From positions 1,736,001 to 1,800,000 of the forward strand of contig OZ244059.1 of the NCBI GenBank assembly GCA_965215385.1: a DNA stretch of 64,000 nucleotides, given 5' to 3'. This DNA is from JAPORY01 sp965215385 (GTDB lineage Bacteria; Pseudomonadota; Alphaproteobacteria; Rhodobacterales; Rhodobacteraceae). The first letter of the stretch is position 1. Each line of letters opens with the position of its first letter. This document shows, one piece after another, positions 1 through 9,047 of this stretch. Below the pieces are notes generated by a model that saw only the letters and a program-made list of their open reading frames with translations, was not told where the DNA came from and searched no databases. The position numbers were made by a program, and so were the translations under genes.

Positions 1-589
1 GCGCGTTCCCGAACCGTTGCGAGCAACGCATTGGAACCCGCCTCCAGTTCACTCCCGACCGCAGCTGAAAGCCGGATCAGCGAAGCGGTAGCAGGGCCCT
101 GACCGCCGAACTGGCGCCACGCTTCAGCGCTTTCACGAGCCGTGAGACCACTCATCAGAGACAGAGAGAGTCCGGCCGTCGCCAGTATCATACCACCGGC
201 GTCATGCCACCGGTCGTCAGTCCGAGGGTACTGTCGGCCGGAATGATCGCCGCACCGTTGCCCGACCGGCGATAACGTGACCGCTCAAACTCGACCGGTC
301 CCAACATCGTCATCGCCTCGCCACCCGTGACCGCTACTCGGTGATACGACTTCCCGTCGACCGTCAGCGACGGCCCGTGGTCGTCAAGAGCCGCAAACGC
401 CGGCTGCAGCACCGCACGAGCGACGCCAAACATCAGATCGCGAACCGCGATATCGGCGGATAGACCAACGTCTTCGGCCAGCTCGACAAACTTGTGACCC
501 GCTGCCACCGGGCGTTGCTCGGGTGACGGGTCGCCGTCCAGTGGCGTTTTTGACTTGGCAAGATCGGTTGCGTGTGGCATAGTCTCCAT
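1..589 (-). pseudogene. ISKra4-family transposase, N-terminal part (broken, partial)
   Basis: Translation from the ATG at 589 matches the transposase start of copy 2 (METMPHATDLAKSK...). It runs to about 200, where a 14-nt insertion shifts the frame and introduces an early stop at 188. Sequence 1-187 still encodes the next stretch of the protein in another frame. An in-frame deletion of 13 residues (the equivalent of ALFRQDSLAAEPA) precedes VRDLMF. This copy keeps a glutamine codon (CAG) where copy 2 has an amber stop, so the two copies died independently. The catalytic part is beyond the window edge. Confidence 0.8.
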
Positions 590-605
590 CAGAGTGCTCC
601 TTTCT

Positions 606-623
606 CGTCTTTGATCAAAGACG
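606..623. promoter_or_regulatory. 18-bp palindrome upstream of the transposase (copy 1)
   Basis: CGTCTTTGATCAAAGACG is a perfect palindrome just upstream of the transposase ribosome-binding site. It is identical in copy 2. It may be an operator or an mRNA hairpin limiting transposase expression (inference). Confidence 0.45.
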
Positions 624-882
624 TTTAGGGTGAATTTTGGCGCACGCTACCACACCCGCCACAACAGCAAATAGTCTTGGCTAAAACCGCCGAATCGGGA
701 AAAATTTGGCGCGACCGGGTAACGTTTCGCGAAAGCCGGCGAAATCGGCGCGAGTCGTGAAATCCGATCTAAAATTATCTAGTCATATCAACGACTTCAA
801 AAATTCGGTCGACACCATATGAGAACCACGCCCTGGCGAGAGGTGGCTATTACCAAAAAATGTACTTATCACAAAGGAAAAG

Positions 883-2205
883 CTACGGGCGATAATTGAC
901 CTGCAGACGGTCTAACTCGGTATTGGTTCCAATACCTCGCTTGAAAGCTTCGCCGAGCATTAACTTCGATGCGTGATCTGCCGCTTTTATAGTTAGTTCA
1001 GCGATGCCACGAGCATAATCCCTAGGGTGGTGCTGTTCAATTAGTCGCCTTCTGCCGGCCTTTTGGTGTGATAGGCTGACGCTCCGATCGGCCCAAAGGC
1101 GTCTAACGATAGATTGGATTGCTTCCTTTTCCTGTTGCACCTCTGCTGGAACGTGAAAAACTGTATCCTTCGGTAGCGAGCTACGCCAGCCAACATTGGT
1201 TGCAGCCGAGGCTGCGCCGGCCTTCCAAATTCGCAACTGGCTGCTCGACGTCGCGCACATCGGCGGGTTGTGTAAATTGAACACCAAGTGGGCTTGGCGC
1301 AATTCGGCGTCTAGCACCTGTTCGGGTACAAAGCCACGGATATGCACACACTCTTCGAGACCCGTCTCAACAGTTTTTTGTCGGATAGAAAAAGCGAATG
1401 ACGGATCAATTTTACCGAAAATATCGAACCGAAACTCGATACATTCTCGTAGTTCGGCGAGTGCTTCTAATATCTCGATTACCCGTCGGGAGGATCCCAA
1501 GTAACCAAATTGTAGTAGTCGAAGTGGTCCGTGTCGGGGGCGCTCTAGATATGGCTCCTCGCCTGCTGAAAACGGCAATTCTAACCTGTTTACCGGTATA
1601 GCTAGGCGCTCATCAAAGATGCGCGTTGCAAACGAGCCGTGTGTTAAGACTGAGTGTGCACTGCCAACAACAAGCTCAAATCCTGCGATGTCAGCGTGCA
1701 GTTCTGTCACTGTCTGATTCTCAATCGCGATCTTTGCTCGTTGGCAACCGTCATCTCCGTACCATGAGCGTATCATCTCTAGATACTGATCAAGACTCAC
1801 GTCGTGATGGAGAATTGCATCATTCAACAAGTATTGGAAGCTCACGTCGTGCAAAACCACGATACCCGGGCAGCGGCGAACTGCGCACAATGGTTCCCAG
1901 TGAAACTTCCAGTTATTTCCGATATGGAAGAAATTTGCTTGCGGAACTCCCTTGGGTGCACCTGTTGCTTGCGCCGCCTTGCTCAAAGTTCGGGCGGTCA
2001 ATGTCCTAGAACTGTAATTCCTAACAATGGCGCATCGTTCAAGGGCGGTATCCCATTGATGCGAGTCGGTCCATAAGACAACGCGTGCCACCTTAGCGAG
2101 GAATGGTAAGACTCGCGCCGTGTAGTTTGCAATGTCAGTTGCGGCCGGTGGCAGTGGAGAAAACCAGTGAACGACAGGGCGATACGGATCTTCATTCCGA
2201 TTCAT
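883..2205 (-). CDS. GT-B type glycosyltransferase
   Basis: A 440-aa soluble protein with the look of a GT-B glycosyltransferase. The N-terminus has the HWFSPLPPAATDIANYT segment typical of the first Rossmann half. The C-terminal half (about residues 220-400) contains LLQFGYLGSSRRVIEILEAL and a nucleotide-sugar type fold ending in SQLRIWKAGAASAATNVGW. It probably transfers a sugar onto a surface polysaccharide or glycoprotein; donor and acceptor cannot be read from the sequence. Its ATG overlaps the stop of the upstream fusion gene by 4 bases, indicating translational coupling. It is the last gene of the hlyD-methyltransferase-glycosyltransferase operon and ends only about 50 bp from the ISKra4 copy 1 end. 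Confidence 0.7.
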   Translation of the reverse strand: MNRNEDPYRPVVHWFSPLPPAATDIANYTARVLPFLAKVARVVLWTDSHQWDTALERCAIVRNYSSRTLTARTLSKAAQATGAPKGVPQANFFHIGNNWKFHWEPLCAVRRCPGIVVLHDVSFQYLLNDAILHHDVSLDQYLEMIRSWYGDDGCQRAKIAIENQTVTELHADIAGFELVVGSAHSVLTHGSFATRIFDERLAIPVNRLELPFSAGEEPYLERPRHGPLRLLQFGYLGSSRRVIEILEALAELRECIEFRFDIFGKIDPSFAFSIRQKTVETGLEECVHIRGFVPEQVLDAELRQAHLVFNLHNPPMCATSSSQLRIWKAGAASAATNVGWRSSLPKDTVFHVPAEVQQEKEAIQSIVRRLWADRSVSLSHQKAGRRRLIEQHHPRDYARGIAELTIKAADHASKLMLGEAFKRGIGTNTELDRLQVNYRP

Positions 2206-4589
2206 TGCTCAAACTTCTGTCGAATCAGGCGGACGAACGCATCATGGGAGCATGGTAGTTCAACTTCGTTTGCCCGTTTTGTTGGCGTAAGTTTGTCGAT
2301 CCCCCTTTGAAATAACCCCAGACGCAGAATACCCGCTTCTTGGTCGCAGTTTGGTTCAATTCGCAATTTGATACTCGTCTCAGCATTGGACTTCAGAACT
2401 GTTGGCAGCGGAACTAAAATGAATGGATGTTCGATGTGGCCTTCGGGATTCTTCCATTCGGCAAATAAGCAGGTAGATTGATCTCCGTGGCACGCCCAAG
2501 TGACTGGAGAATTGTTTCGGACGGTGATTTGCCAAAGCCCGGTGGCACTATCGACGGCAGCGACCGAAAGTTGTCCAGACATCGCTAGTGGGTTTCCGTG
2601 AAAAAGGTTCTTGGGCGGTGCGACGGGTGTTCTGGCCTTTCGACCGATATAGATGATGTTTTCGCCGCGGAGTTGTAAGTCATCGCCTCTGGAAACCAAC
2701 AGTTCGGCGGTACGGGGGTTGATTTCGTCGTCATATACGTCGGCTGTCGTTAGCAAGACAGTATCAAAACCAGCACTTTCAGCAATAGCTCTGAGTTCGT
2801 TTGCGGTGAATTCTCGATTGTGCCGGCCGTAAACACCTCCTGAGGGTACAAACTGACCGAAACTATATGGCGCATTATGCCCTTCCAAGGCTTTTGTAAC
2901 GCCTTGGTGGCTGACGGCATTTGGAGTTGTGATCAACAAGTGTCCGTCGTCTTTGAGAACTCGCGCCGATTGTCGCAGGAAGAAGCGGGGGTCAATGGCA
3001 AAATGTTCAAAGACCTCCATTGCTAAAACTAAATCAATTGTGTTGTCGTTGTGGGGAATTTCTTGGCATTCGACATTGCAAGGAATTAATTCGCAGACCA
3101 AGTCCCGATACTGCTGCTTTCTTGCTCGCACGGTCTGTCGGTATTGATCCTGACCTTCCCAGATTCCTGTGACGTGGGCTTGCGGCAAGAGGTTGGCGAG
3201 CAACGCCCAAAAAACCAGCGGGGGTGAGGTGCCAACATCTAGAATCCGATGCGGATCTAAATCGACAATATGACTTAATGTGACCCGATATCGATTCCAG
3301 TGGGTGCGAAGATATTGTCCTAGGACGGTCTCGGATTTAAGAGCCGAAACTTTGCCCGTTTTACCGTATGGCCTTTGTAATGGGAAGAAATCGTAAGCCG
3401 CAAAGATTTCTTCTACAGAGGCTAAATTGCTCTCGGCGCTTATGCTTGGCGTGACAGCCTTGCGCAGTTGATCGACGGCCCCAGCCCCACTTGAGATCTG
3501 AGGTGTCGTGCGAGCACTATTAACCTCTGTTTCGGTGGTTGGCCGAGTAGCCATACCGGTTAGTCGTTCGACAACCGTTTCCCAGTTTAAATTTAGTTCT
3601 TGGTAGCTTTGTTTGCCCGCCTCACCAAGCTTTTCGGCTAACGCTTGGTCTTCGACCAGCAGGGTCATGGCGCGACCAATTTCGTGTGGATCGGGTTTCG
3701 TTACTCGTCCTTCCTGCATGTCGCGAATAAACTCTAGCGGGCCTCCCGAATCAGTCGTTGTAATCACTGGCCTTTGGGCAATCATGGCCTCTAGTGTGAC
3801 ATAACCATAATCCTCGTCTTTCGGGATATAGAGTATTGCGCTTGCTTCGGCATATTGTTGGATAAGTTTGGCTTCGCTGAGTGTTCCTAACCATCTAACT
3901 CGCTCCCGAACACCGAGAGATTCGGCAAGTTCAAGCAGTGAATTAAGGTATGCTTGATCATGGACCGAACCTGAGAGAACGAGTTGTACCGATGCTGGTG
4001 TTGTTGCGAGTGCCCTGATCATGAGATCAATGCGTTTTGAGGACGTAATTCTTCCTGGTGAAAAAATTGAACCGTTGTAGTGATCGCCATATATGCGGTT
4101 AGCCAGCGGGGGAGGATGATAAAGAACCTCACTTTTGATCGCAAGGTAATCTCTTAGACGGTTTGCGACGTTCTTAGAGTTGGCAAAGATTGGTCTTGAA
4201 CTGCGCTCAAATGCTTCGTGATCTTCGATTTCGACCATTTGCCTCGCTGCTTCGCCATTGGGCTGGTCTAGCAGGTATGACTCTCCAGAACCCCAAAGAT
4301 CATAGACCTGCCGATATTGATGAATGATCCAAAAAACGGGGTTAGGGTGCTTTACCAAGTAGGCTGGAAACCTTAGACCAATCATCAAGTCACAATAGTC
4401 TGAGAGATCTGAGAGTTTTGCGGCGAGGATGTGGTCGGCAAGTGCCTCAATCGGGACCCACTTAAATGGCAGCGTGACTTCAGTCGCTTCGTGACCGTAA
4501 TCGTTTAGTGCCTTCACGAGAGAGGCCGAATGGCTTTCCGCACCTCCTATATCAAATGGTAGTTGCGTGTTAACCACACAAATTCGCAT
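2202..4589 (-). CDS. Glycosyltransferase (GT4)-methyltransferase fusion with C-terminal beta domain
   Basis: A 795-aa multidomain enzyme. Residues ~1-365 form a GT4 glycosyltransferase: N-terminal MRICVVNTQLPFDIGGAE, donor-side FSPGRITSSKRIDLMIRA, and the EDYGYVTLE (E-x7-E) motif near residue 260. Residues ~380-650 form a class I SAM methyltransferase with RILDVGTSPPLVFWALLA (motif I), LVLAMEVFEHFA and HLLITTPNA. Residues ~660-795 look like a beta-sandwich resembling the Wzt C-terminal glycan-binding domain (weak call). Such fusions build and cap O-antigen-like chains, the methyl group often ending elongation (family knowledge). It starts 5 bp after the upstream methyltransferase and overlaps the next gene by 4 bp, so one transcript is likely. 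Confidence 0.75.
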   Translation of the reverse strand: MRICVVNTQLPFDIGGAESHSASLVKALNDYGHEATEVTLPFKWVPIEALADHILAAKLSDLSDYCDLMIGLRFPAYLVKHPNPVFWIIHQYRQVYDLWGSGESYLLDQPNGEAARQMVEIEDHEAFERSSRPIFANSKNVANRLRDYLAIKSEVLYHPPPLANRIYGDHYNGSIFSPGRITSSKRIDLMIRALATTPASVQLVLSGSVHDQAYLNSLLELAESLGVRERVRWLGTLSEAKLIQQYAEASAILYIPKDEDYGYVTLEAMIAQRPVITTTDSGGPLEFIRDMQEGRVTKPDPHEIGRAMTLLVEDQALAEKLGEAGKQSYQELNLNWETVVERLTGMATRPTTETEVNSARTTPQISSGAGAVDQLRKAVTPSISAESNLASVEEIFAAYDFFPLQRPYGKTGKVSALKSETVLGQYLRTHWNRYRVTLSHIVDLDPHRILDVGTSPPLVFWALLANLLPQAHVTGIWEGQDQYRQTVRARKQQYRDLVCELIPCNVECQEIPHNDNTIDLVLAMEVFEHFAIDPRFFLRQSARVLKDDGHLLITTPNAVSHQGVTKALEGHNAPYSFGQFVPSGGVYGRHNREFTANELRAIAESAGFDTVLLTTADVYDDEINPRTAELLVSRGDDLQLRGENIIYIGRKARTPVAPPKNLFHGNPLAMSGQLSVAAVDSATGLWQITVRNNSPVTWACHGDQSTCLFAEWKNPEGHIEHPFILVPLPTVLKSNAETSIKLRIEPNCDQEAGILRLGLFQRGIDKLTPTKRANEVELPCSHDAFVRLIRQKFEQ

Positions 4590-4594
4590 AGCGG

Positions 4595-5656
4595 TCAGTC
4601 CTCACCCAATGGCTTGGTTCCGATAATGGCAAAATCTCGGGGTGCGAAAAGGATCATGGCCAAGTCGGGATCGAAATCAGGCCGCCTTAGAAACTCTTCA
4701 AGCAGTTTGCTCGGATGCAAATGGTGCGTTTCGATTGGATCGAAGCCGTAGGTTTCAAATAGGGCCGTCAGTGCCAATTCGGATAAGGGTTGGTTATTTG
4801 TTAGATTACTAAAGAGAGACGGTCCAACTTCGGCAAAGTTGGCGACATTCGGCGTTTCAAAGACCAACAGACCGCCCGGTGCGAGGGTCCGCATCGCCTC
4901 TCCGACAATCTCAAAAACGTCCTCAAAGGCAAGATATTCAATGAGATGAAAACTGGTAATGCAGGAGAAGCTTGAATCAGATTGCGCTCGAAGAAATGAA
5001 AGAGCTTCTTGATGACGGATGTTTCGTCCCCTTGCTTCTAAATCCGAAACTTGCAGAGAATCTATGTCGACACCGATCGCATGCATCTGGTCTTCATACA
5101 TGAGGTCGAGCCACTCTCCACGTCCGCAACCTAGGTCAAGGAGAGGCTTTTTTGCGCAGCGCAGATAAGCGGACTCTACTTCGGGTAGGAAGAAGCGTTG
5201 TTGGGACTTTACTTCCTCACGCGTTCTTCCAACCTTGCTTTCGAGTCGACGATAGAAACTGTCGAGCAGGGCATTATTTAACTCGGAAGGATCGGGCCTA
5301 GTGGAAGGGCGTACTTCGGCAGCTTGCGGCTCACGACAAATACTGACCAGCAATTTGTCGAGGCGGCGTGACATATCGACATAGTTGCGAGCGAGCTCAG
5401 CGTGACGAATTGCGAGTTCTCTGACTTCGTCTCTGGCTAGTGCTTGCGCTGTTTTGGCCGATTGTTCTGCTAGTAATTTATTTTGTCGCACTAATTGTTC
5501 ACCCAATTGCGTTGCTTGAGCCCGTGCACCTTTTGCGATTCGCTCAATGCGGCCAAGCTTGAAGAGGGCTGATATATATAGTTCAAGACGCTTAAGCGGG
5601 GTCAATGACGCATCCTTTAGATGAAAGGCTTCTGGATTTGCTTGAGATGGACGCAA
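4595..5656 (-). CDS. Coiled-coil class I SAM-dependent methyltransferase
   Basis: A 353-aa protein. Residues ~40-115 are a charged, Ala/Gln/Leu-rich probable coiled coil. The methyltransferase fold follows with PLLDLGCGRGEWLDLMYED (SAM-binding motif I, ~residue 168), an acidic IGVDID strand end, SFHLIEYLAFEDVFEIV and LAPGGLLVFETPN. This arrangement resembles methyltransferases of polysaccharide operons that modify the growing glycan (inference). The start lies 9 bp downstream of the hlyD stop and the stop is 5 bp from the next gene. Transcription from an hlyD promoter would now have to cross the IS inserted in hlyD, so polar effects are likely. Confidence 0.75.
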   Translation of the reverse strand: MRPSQANPEAFHLKDASLTPLKRLELYISALFKLGRIERIAKGARAQATQLGEQLVRQNKLLAEQSAKTAQALARDEVRELAIRHAELARNYVDMSRRLDKLLVSICREPQAAEVRPSTRPDPSELNNALLDSFYRRLESKVGRTREEVKSQQRFFLPEVESAYLRCAKKPLLDLGCGRGEWLDLMYEDQMHAIGVDIDSLQVSDLEARGRNIRHQEALSFLRAQSDSSFSCITSFHLIEYLAFEDVFEIVGEAMRTLAPGGLLVFETPNVANFAEVGPSLFSNLTNNQPLSELALTALFETYGFDPIETHHLHPSKLLEEFLRRPDFDPDLAMILFAPRDFAIIGTKPLGED

Positions 5657-5665
5657 TTCTACCTA

Positions 5666-5908
5666 CTACTCGTTCAGGCTTTTAGCAATACCGTCAGACA
5701 GGGGAGCGATCAAATAGTTTAGGACGCTACGTTCACCATTCACGATAACAACATCATCGGGCATTCCTGGCGTTAACCCCGCTCGCACTTCGTCAGTCAT
5801 ATTTTCTTCTGGCACGCGTATACGACCCAAGAAGTAAGGTTGTTCGGTTGGCCGTTCGGGGGTGATTATATCGCTTGAGACGCTTTCGACCATCCCCAAC
5901 ATGATTGG
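5666..5908 (-). pseudogene. HlyD-family secretion adaptor, 3' part separated by IS insertion
   Basis: About 78 residues of the C-terminal end of a type I secretion periplasmic adaptor (TPPIMLGMVESVSSDIITPE ... LGRIRVPEENM). Joining it to the part at 7753-8840, with one 8-bp target copy removed, restores the frame exactly: ...LTP-IM-LGMVESV. The end reads SLNE-stop at 5666, typical of this family, which links an inner-membrane ABC exporter to TolC. No ABC exporter gene is in the window. The apparent ATG of this piece lies in the IS end, so it is unlikely to make a working protein. Confidence 0.85.
5901..5908. repeat. 8-bp target-site duplication, left copy
   Basis: ATGATTGG next to the left end of the ISKra4-like element. 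The same 8 bases occur at 7753-7760 immediately after the right end, marking one clean insertion event into hlyD. Confidence 0.85.
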
Positions 5909-6118
5909 GGGCGTAGTTCTCATATGGTGTAGGCCGAATTTTTGAAGCCGTTGATATGACTAGATAATCTGAGATCGGATTTCACGGCTCGCGCCGATTT
6001 CGCCGGCTTTCGCGAAACAATACTCTGTCGCGCCAAATTTTTCCCGATTCGGCGGTTTTAGCCAAGACTATTTGCTGTTGTGGCGGGTGTGGTAGCGTGC
6101 GCCAAAATTCACCCCAAA

Positions 6119-6136
6119 CGTCTTTGATCAAAGACG
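6119..6136. promoter_or_regulatory. 18-bp palindrome before the transposase start
   Basis: CGTCTTTGATCAAAGACG, a perfect palindrome. It is followed by the Shine-Dalgarno AAAGGAG and the ATG at 6153. It is identical in copy 1 (606-623), although other leader positions differ, which suggests it is a functional operator or hairpin. Confidence 0.45.
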
Positions 6137-6152
6137 AGAAAGGAGCACTCTG

Positions 6153-7728
6153 ATGGAGACTATGCCACACGCAACCGATCTTGCCAAGTCAAAAACGCCA
6201 CTGGACGGCGACCCGTCACCCGAGCAACGCCTGGTGGCAGCGGGTCACAAGTTTGTCGAGCTGGCCGAAGACGTTGGTCTATCCGCCGATATCGCGGCGC
6301 TGTTTCGACAGAACCCCCTCGCCGTCACCCGAGCAACGCCTGGTGGCAGCGGGTCACAAGTTTGTCGAGCTGGCCGAAGACGTTGGTCTATCCACCGATA
6401 TCGCGGCGCTGTTTCGACAGGACTCCCTCGCTGCCGAACCCGCGGTTCGCGATCTGATGTTTGGCGTCGCTCGGGCGGTGCTGCAGCCGGCGTTTGCGGC
6501 TCTTGACGACCACGGGCCGTCGCTGACGGTCGCCGGGAAATCGTCTCACCGAGTAGCGGTCACGCGTGGCGAGGCGATGACGATGTTGGGACCGGTCGAG
6601 TTTGAGCGGTCACGTTATCGCCGGTCGGGCAACGGTGCGGCGACCATTCCGGCCGACAGTACCCTCGGACTGACGACCGGTGGCATGACGCCGGCGACGG
6701 CCGGACTCTCTATGTATCTGATGAGTGGTCTCACGGCTCGTGAAAGTGCCGAAGCGTGGCGCTAGTTCGGCGGTCAGGGCCCTGCTACCGCTTCGCTGAT
6801 CCGGCTTTCAGCTGCGGTCGGGAGTGAACTGGAGGCGGGTTCCAATGCGTTGCTCGCAACGGTTCGGGAACGCGAGGCCTTACCGGCGGGAACCGCGTCG
6901 CTGCTGCTCTCACTTGACGGCGTCATGATGCGGATGCAAGCTGCAACGGTCGGTGACATCGGCCTTGATGCCGGGTGGCGTGCGGCCGCTGGCGGGGTTG
7001 TGGGCTTTGTCGATGCCGCTGGCAACCGGCTGGATGCCGGTTGTTTTGGGCAACGGCCGGCGGCGGGTAAAGAGACTTTGCCGGCGCCGTTAAGCGCCGA
7101 ATTATGCCACGGGCTCACGCTTGACCCGAACCTTAAGGTCGTGGCGGTCGCTGATGGGGCACCGGATAATTGGACGTTTCTGGAAGCTTTGTGCCCCGAT
7201 CGGGTGCTATTGGATTATTGGCATGCGGCGCCAGATCGGAAAGCGGCGGCGGATACGGCCTTTGGCCAAGCGACGGCGGCAGGAACGGCGTGGTTTGCGA
7301 AATGGCGGCATCCGTTGCGCCACGACGCCAACGGCGTGGCCAAGGTCATTGATGCGTTGCGGTATCTCCTAAGCAACGGAACGGCGGGCACCCAGCTCCG
7401 TCGCGAACTCGGGTACTTTCGTCACAACCGCCATCGGATGGATGCGGCGGCGGCCGCCGCCGGGTATGCCATCGGCTCGGGTGCGGTTGCAGCCGCCAAC
7501 AAAGTTTTAGTCACGACGCGGATGAAGCGTTCCGGTCAGAGTTGGCGGCGGGACGGCGGTCAAGGGGTTCTGAGCATCCGCGCCCTGGCCAAGTCTGGTC
7601 GCTTTGATCGGGCTTGGGAAGACTTGGTGCCACGCCGCAATCGCCAAGGTAACTGGGTTCCCAAGCTGCCGGCCAATGATAATCGGGCGATTCGCTTGGC
7701 ATTGGTCGCATCAAGGCGCAAGATATAG
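6153..7728 (+). pseudogene. ISKra4-family transposase (frameshifted and amber-interrupted)
   Basis: The ATG at 6153 is preceded by a good ribosome-binding site (AAAGGAGCACTCTG). The first ~50 codons are intact, then a 109-bp tandem duplication (6213-6430) throws translation out of frame. The original frame resumes from 6322 and is stopped by TAG at 6763-6765, where copy 1 has CAG (Gln). After the stop the same frame continues to 7728. The C-terminal catalytic region holds LSLDGVMMRM, VVAVADGAPDNWTFLEAL, DYWHA and the IGSGAVAAANK...RMKRSG block typical of ISKra4 transposases. Intact length would be about 490 residues. It could still be acted on in trans by another copy, since both ends are present. 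Confidence 0.85.
6213..6430 (+). repeat. 109-bp tandem duplication inside the transposase gene
   Basis: Two head-to-tail copies with period 109: 6213-6321 and 6322-6430, both starting CCGTCACCCGAGCAACGCC. They differ at a few positions (GCCGATATC/ACCGATATC, AACCCCC/GACTCCC), so the duplication is not brand new. 109 is not a multiple of three, hence the frameshift. Confidence 0.85.
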
Positions 7729-7752
7729 TGCACCATACAAGATTCGCACCCC

Positions 7753-7760
7753 ATGATTGG
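7753..7760. repeat. 8-bp target-site duplication, right copy
   Basis: ATGATTGG directly after the right IS end (CGCACCCC); partner of 5901-5908. Confidence 0.85.
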
Positions 7761-8840
7761 TGTAAGGGTTGACTTGAATGCAACCAGTCGCACTTCTGTT
7801 TCCTGTCCCGGTAAGACATTGTCAATATCAAGCGGAGAGATTCTTGCCGTAATCAGAATTTCATCGTCTTGCGGGACGATTTCCATCAGTACTTCCCCTA
7901 GTCGGATGACAGAACCTATAGTCGTTACGCTGACGTTTTGAACTTTTCCAGCACTTGGCGCACGGATTCCGGTTCGCGCTAGTATATCGTCGAAGACCTT
8001 TGTTTGCTCCAGAAGTTCAGCAATTTCTGTTTGGATATCTTTCAATTCAAGATTTGATCGCCCGAAAAACTCTTGTCGAAGTTTGATTGAGTTGAGTTGT
8101 TCTTCGCCGACGGCAACTTGAACACAGGCGATTTCGGTTTCGGCTTCTCCCAGCGATGCATCAAGTTCAATCAGCAGGTCTTGTCGTTCGGTAAGTTCAT
8201 TACGTCGGACGACGCCAAGTTCTTCGCCTTGGCTCAATCTTTCCATAAGACCAGTGCGTAGTTCGACACGACTCTCAAGAGCATCTCGATGTCATTCTAG
8301 ACCGGCGGATTGCGCACGTAATTGCTCGACCCGGTGCTGAAGAATTTCGGTTTGTGAATTAAAGATCGCGAGACGGTCTCGAAGTATGCTTTCCTGTAAC
8401 CGTAGGACAGCGTTGAGTTCGGGCGTTGGCTCTGCCGTTAAATCTTCTGGGAAGGTGATCGTTTCCGCGAATTGTAATTCGGCGAGCAGCCTTGACTTGA
8501 CGGCACGCGCTTCTTTGCGACGGTTGGAGAGCCGTTCGACGTCAGCGCGAGCTTCGATACTCTCAAGTCTGATGGGAATATCGCCCTGAGCGACGGTATC
8601 AGCTTCGCGGACTATGATCTCTTTGATGATGCCGCCTTCGAGGTGCTGTAAGACTTTTCGGTCATCCTCTAGAGAGATCATTCCGGGTGCGACGGTGGCA
8701 CTATCAATTTTGGCATTCGCCGCCCCGCCGCCAGCGACGCCGAAAGTGAGGAGGATAATGAGATATCCCGCGAAACTGAAGTGCCACGGATGTGAGAAAG
8801 TTTTGATCGGCATTCGGGCACGAGGGAGATTTTGCGCCAT
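7753..8840 (-). pseudogene. HlyD-family type I secretion adaptor, 5' part (nonsense codon plus IS insertion)
   Basis: The N-terminal and central part of a membrane-fusion protein. It has a short cytoplasmic N-terminus, one membrane helix (FSFAGYLIILLTFGVAGGGA), the barrel-type sequence LQHLEGGIIKEIIVREADTV, a long coiled-coil hairpin, and the return strand GIRAPSAGKVQNVSV...GEVLMEIVPQDDEILI typical of HlyD/PrtE. An in-frame TGA at 8292-8294 (SAGLE-stop-HRDALESRV) breaks the hairpin, and the ISKra4 element then removes the last ~78 residues. ATG 8840 is preferred; the open frame continues to a TTG at 8909. Reassembled length is about 440 residues, normal for the family. It heads the glycan operon, suggesting the exported substrate and the glycan genes worked together (inference). 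Confidence 0.85.
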
Positions 8841-9047
8841 AGTGATCTCATTTCTTGGTAAGTTTGGTGGCGTCGTAAAGCTTCTGTCAGTTCTTGACGC
8901 AAATTTCAAGCCACCTGACGAAAATTAGTTGTTTCTTGCCGGAATTCAAGCCCGTTTCCAACACGTCCGCTATAAATTCGGGTATTCCCCATTTATAGTG
9001 GAATCAGAGTATAAACGGTGGTACCTGACCTCTGCACGCAGAAAATT

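Larger units (their letters stand above)
1..833 (-). mobile_element. ISKra4-like insertion sequence, copy 1 (cut by window edge)
   Basis: This is the reverse complement of the left half of the complete element at 5909-7752. It holds the start of the transposase, the conserved ~240-bp leader and one terminal inverted repeat ending near 833 (reverse-complement reading GGGCGTGGTTCTCATATGGT). The other end lies outside the window. It differs from copy 2 by a 14-nt insertion near 190-203 and by lacking the 39 nt that encode 13 residues at about 450. It lies in opposite orientation to copy 2, so the two bracket the glycosyltransferase operon as inverted repeats. Confidence 0.85.
5909..7752 (+). mobile_element. 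ISKra4-family insertion sequence, copy 2 (complete length, inactive)
   Basis: An element of about 1844 bp inserted in hlyD. The ends are imperfect inverted repeats of about 22 bp: left GGGCGTAGTTCTCATATGGT, right (reverse complement) GGGGTGCGAATCTTGTATGG. It is flanked by the 8-bp duplication ATGATTGG. It contains a ~244-bp untranslated leader with a palindrome and one transposase gene carrying an internal 109-bp duplication and an amber codon. The family call rests on the transposase C-terminal motif IGSGAVAAANKVLVTTRMKR followed by GGQ and RFDRAW. Confidence 0.88.

Noticed and set aside
8292..8294. TGA read as tryptophan or cysteine (recoding) to explain in-frame TGA in hlyD, hppD and IS30 copy B
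   Set aside because: Intact genes such as dapA, recR and the thioredoxin gene end with TGA and use TGG for Trp. The same genes also carry TAA/TAG lesions, frameshifts or IS insertions, so nonsense mutation is simpler.
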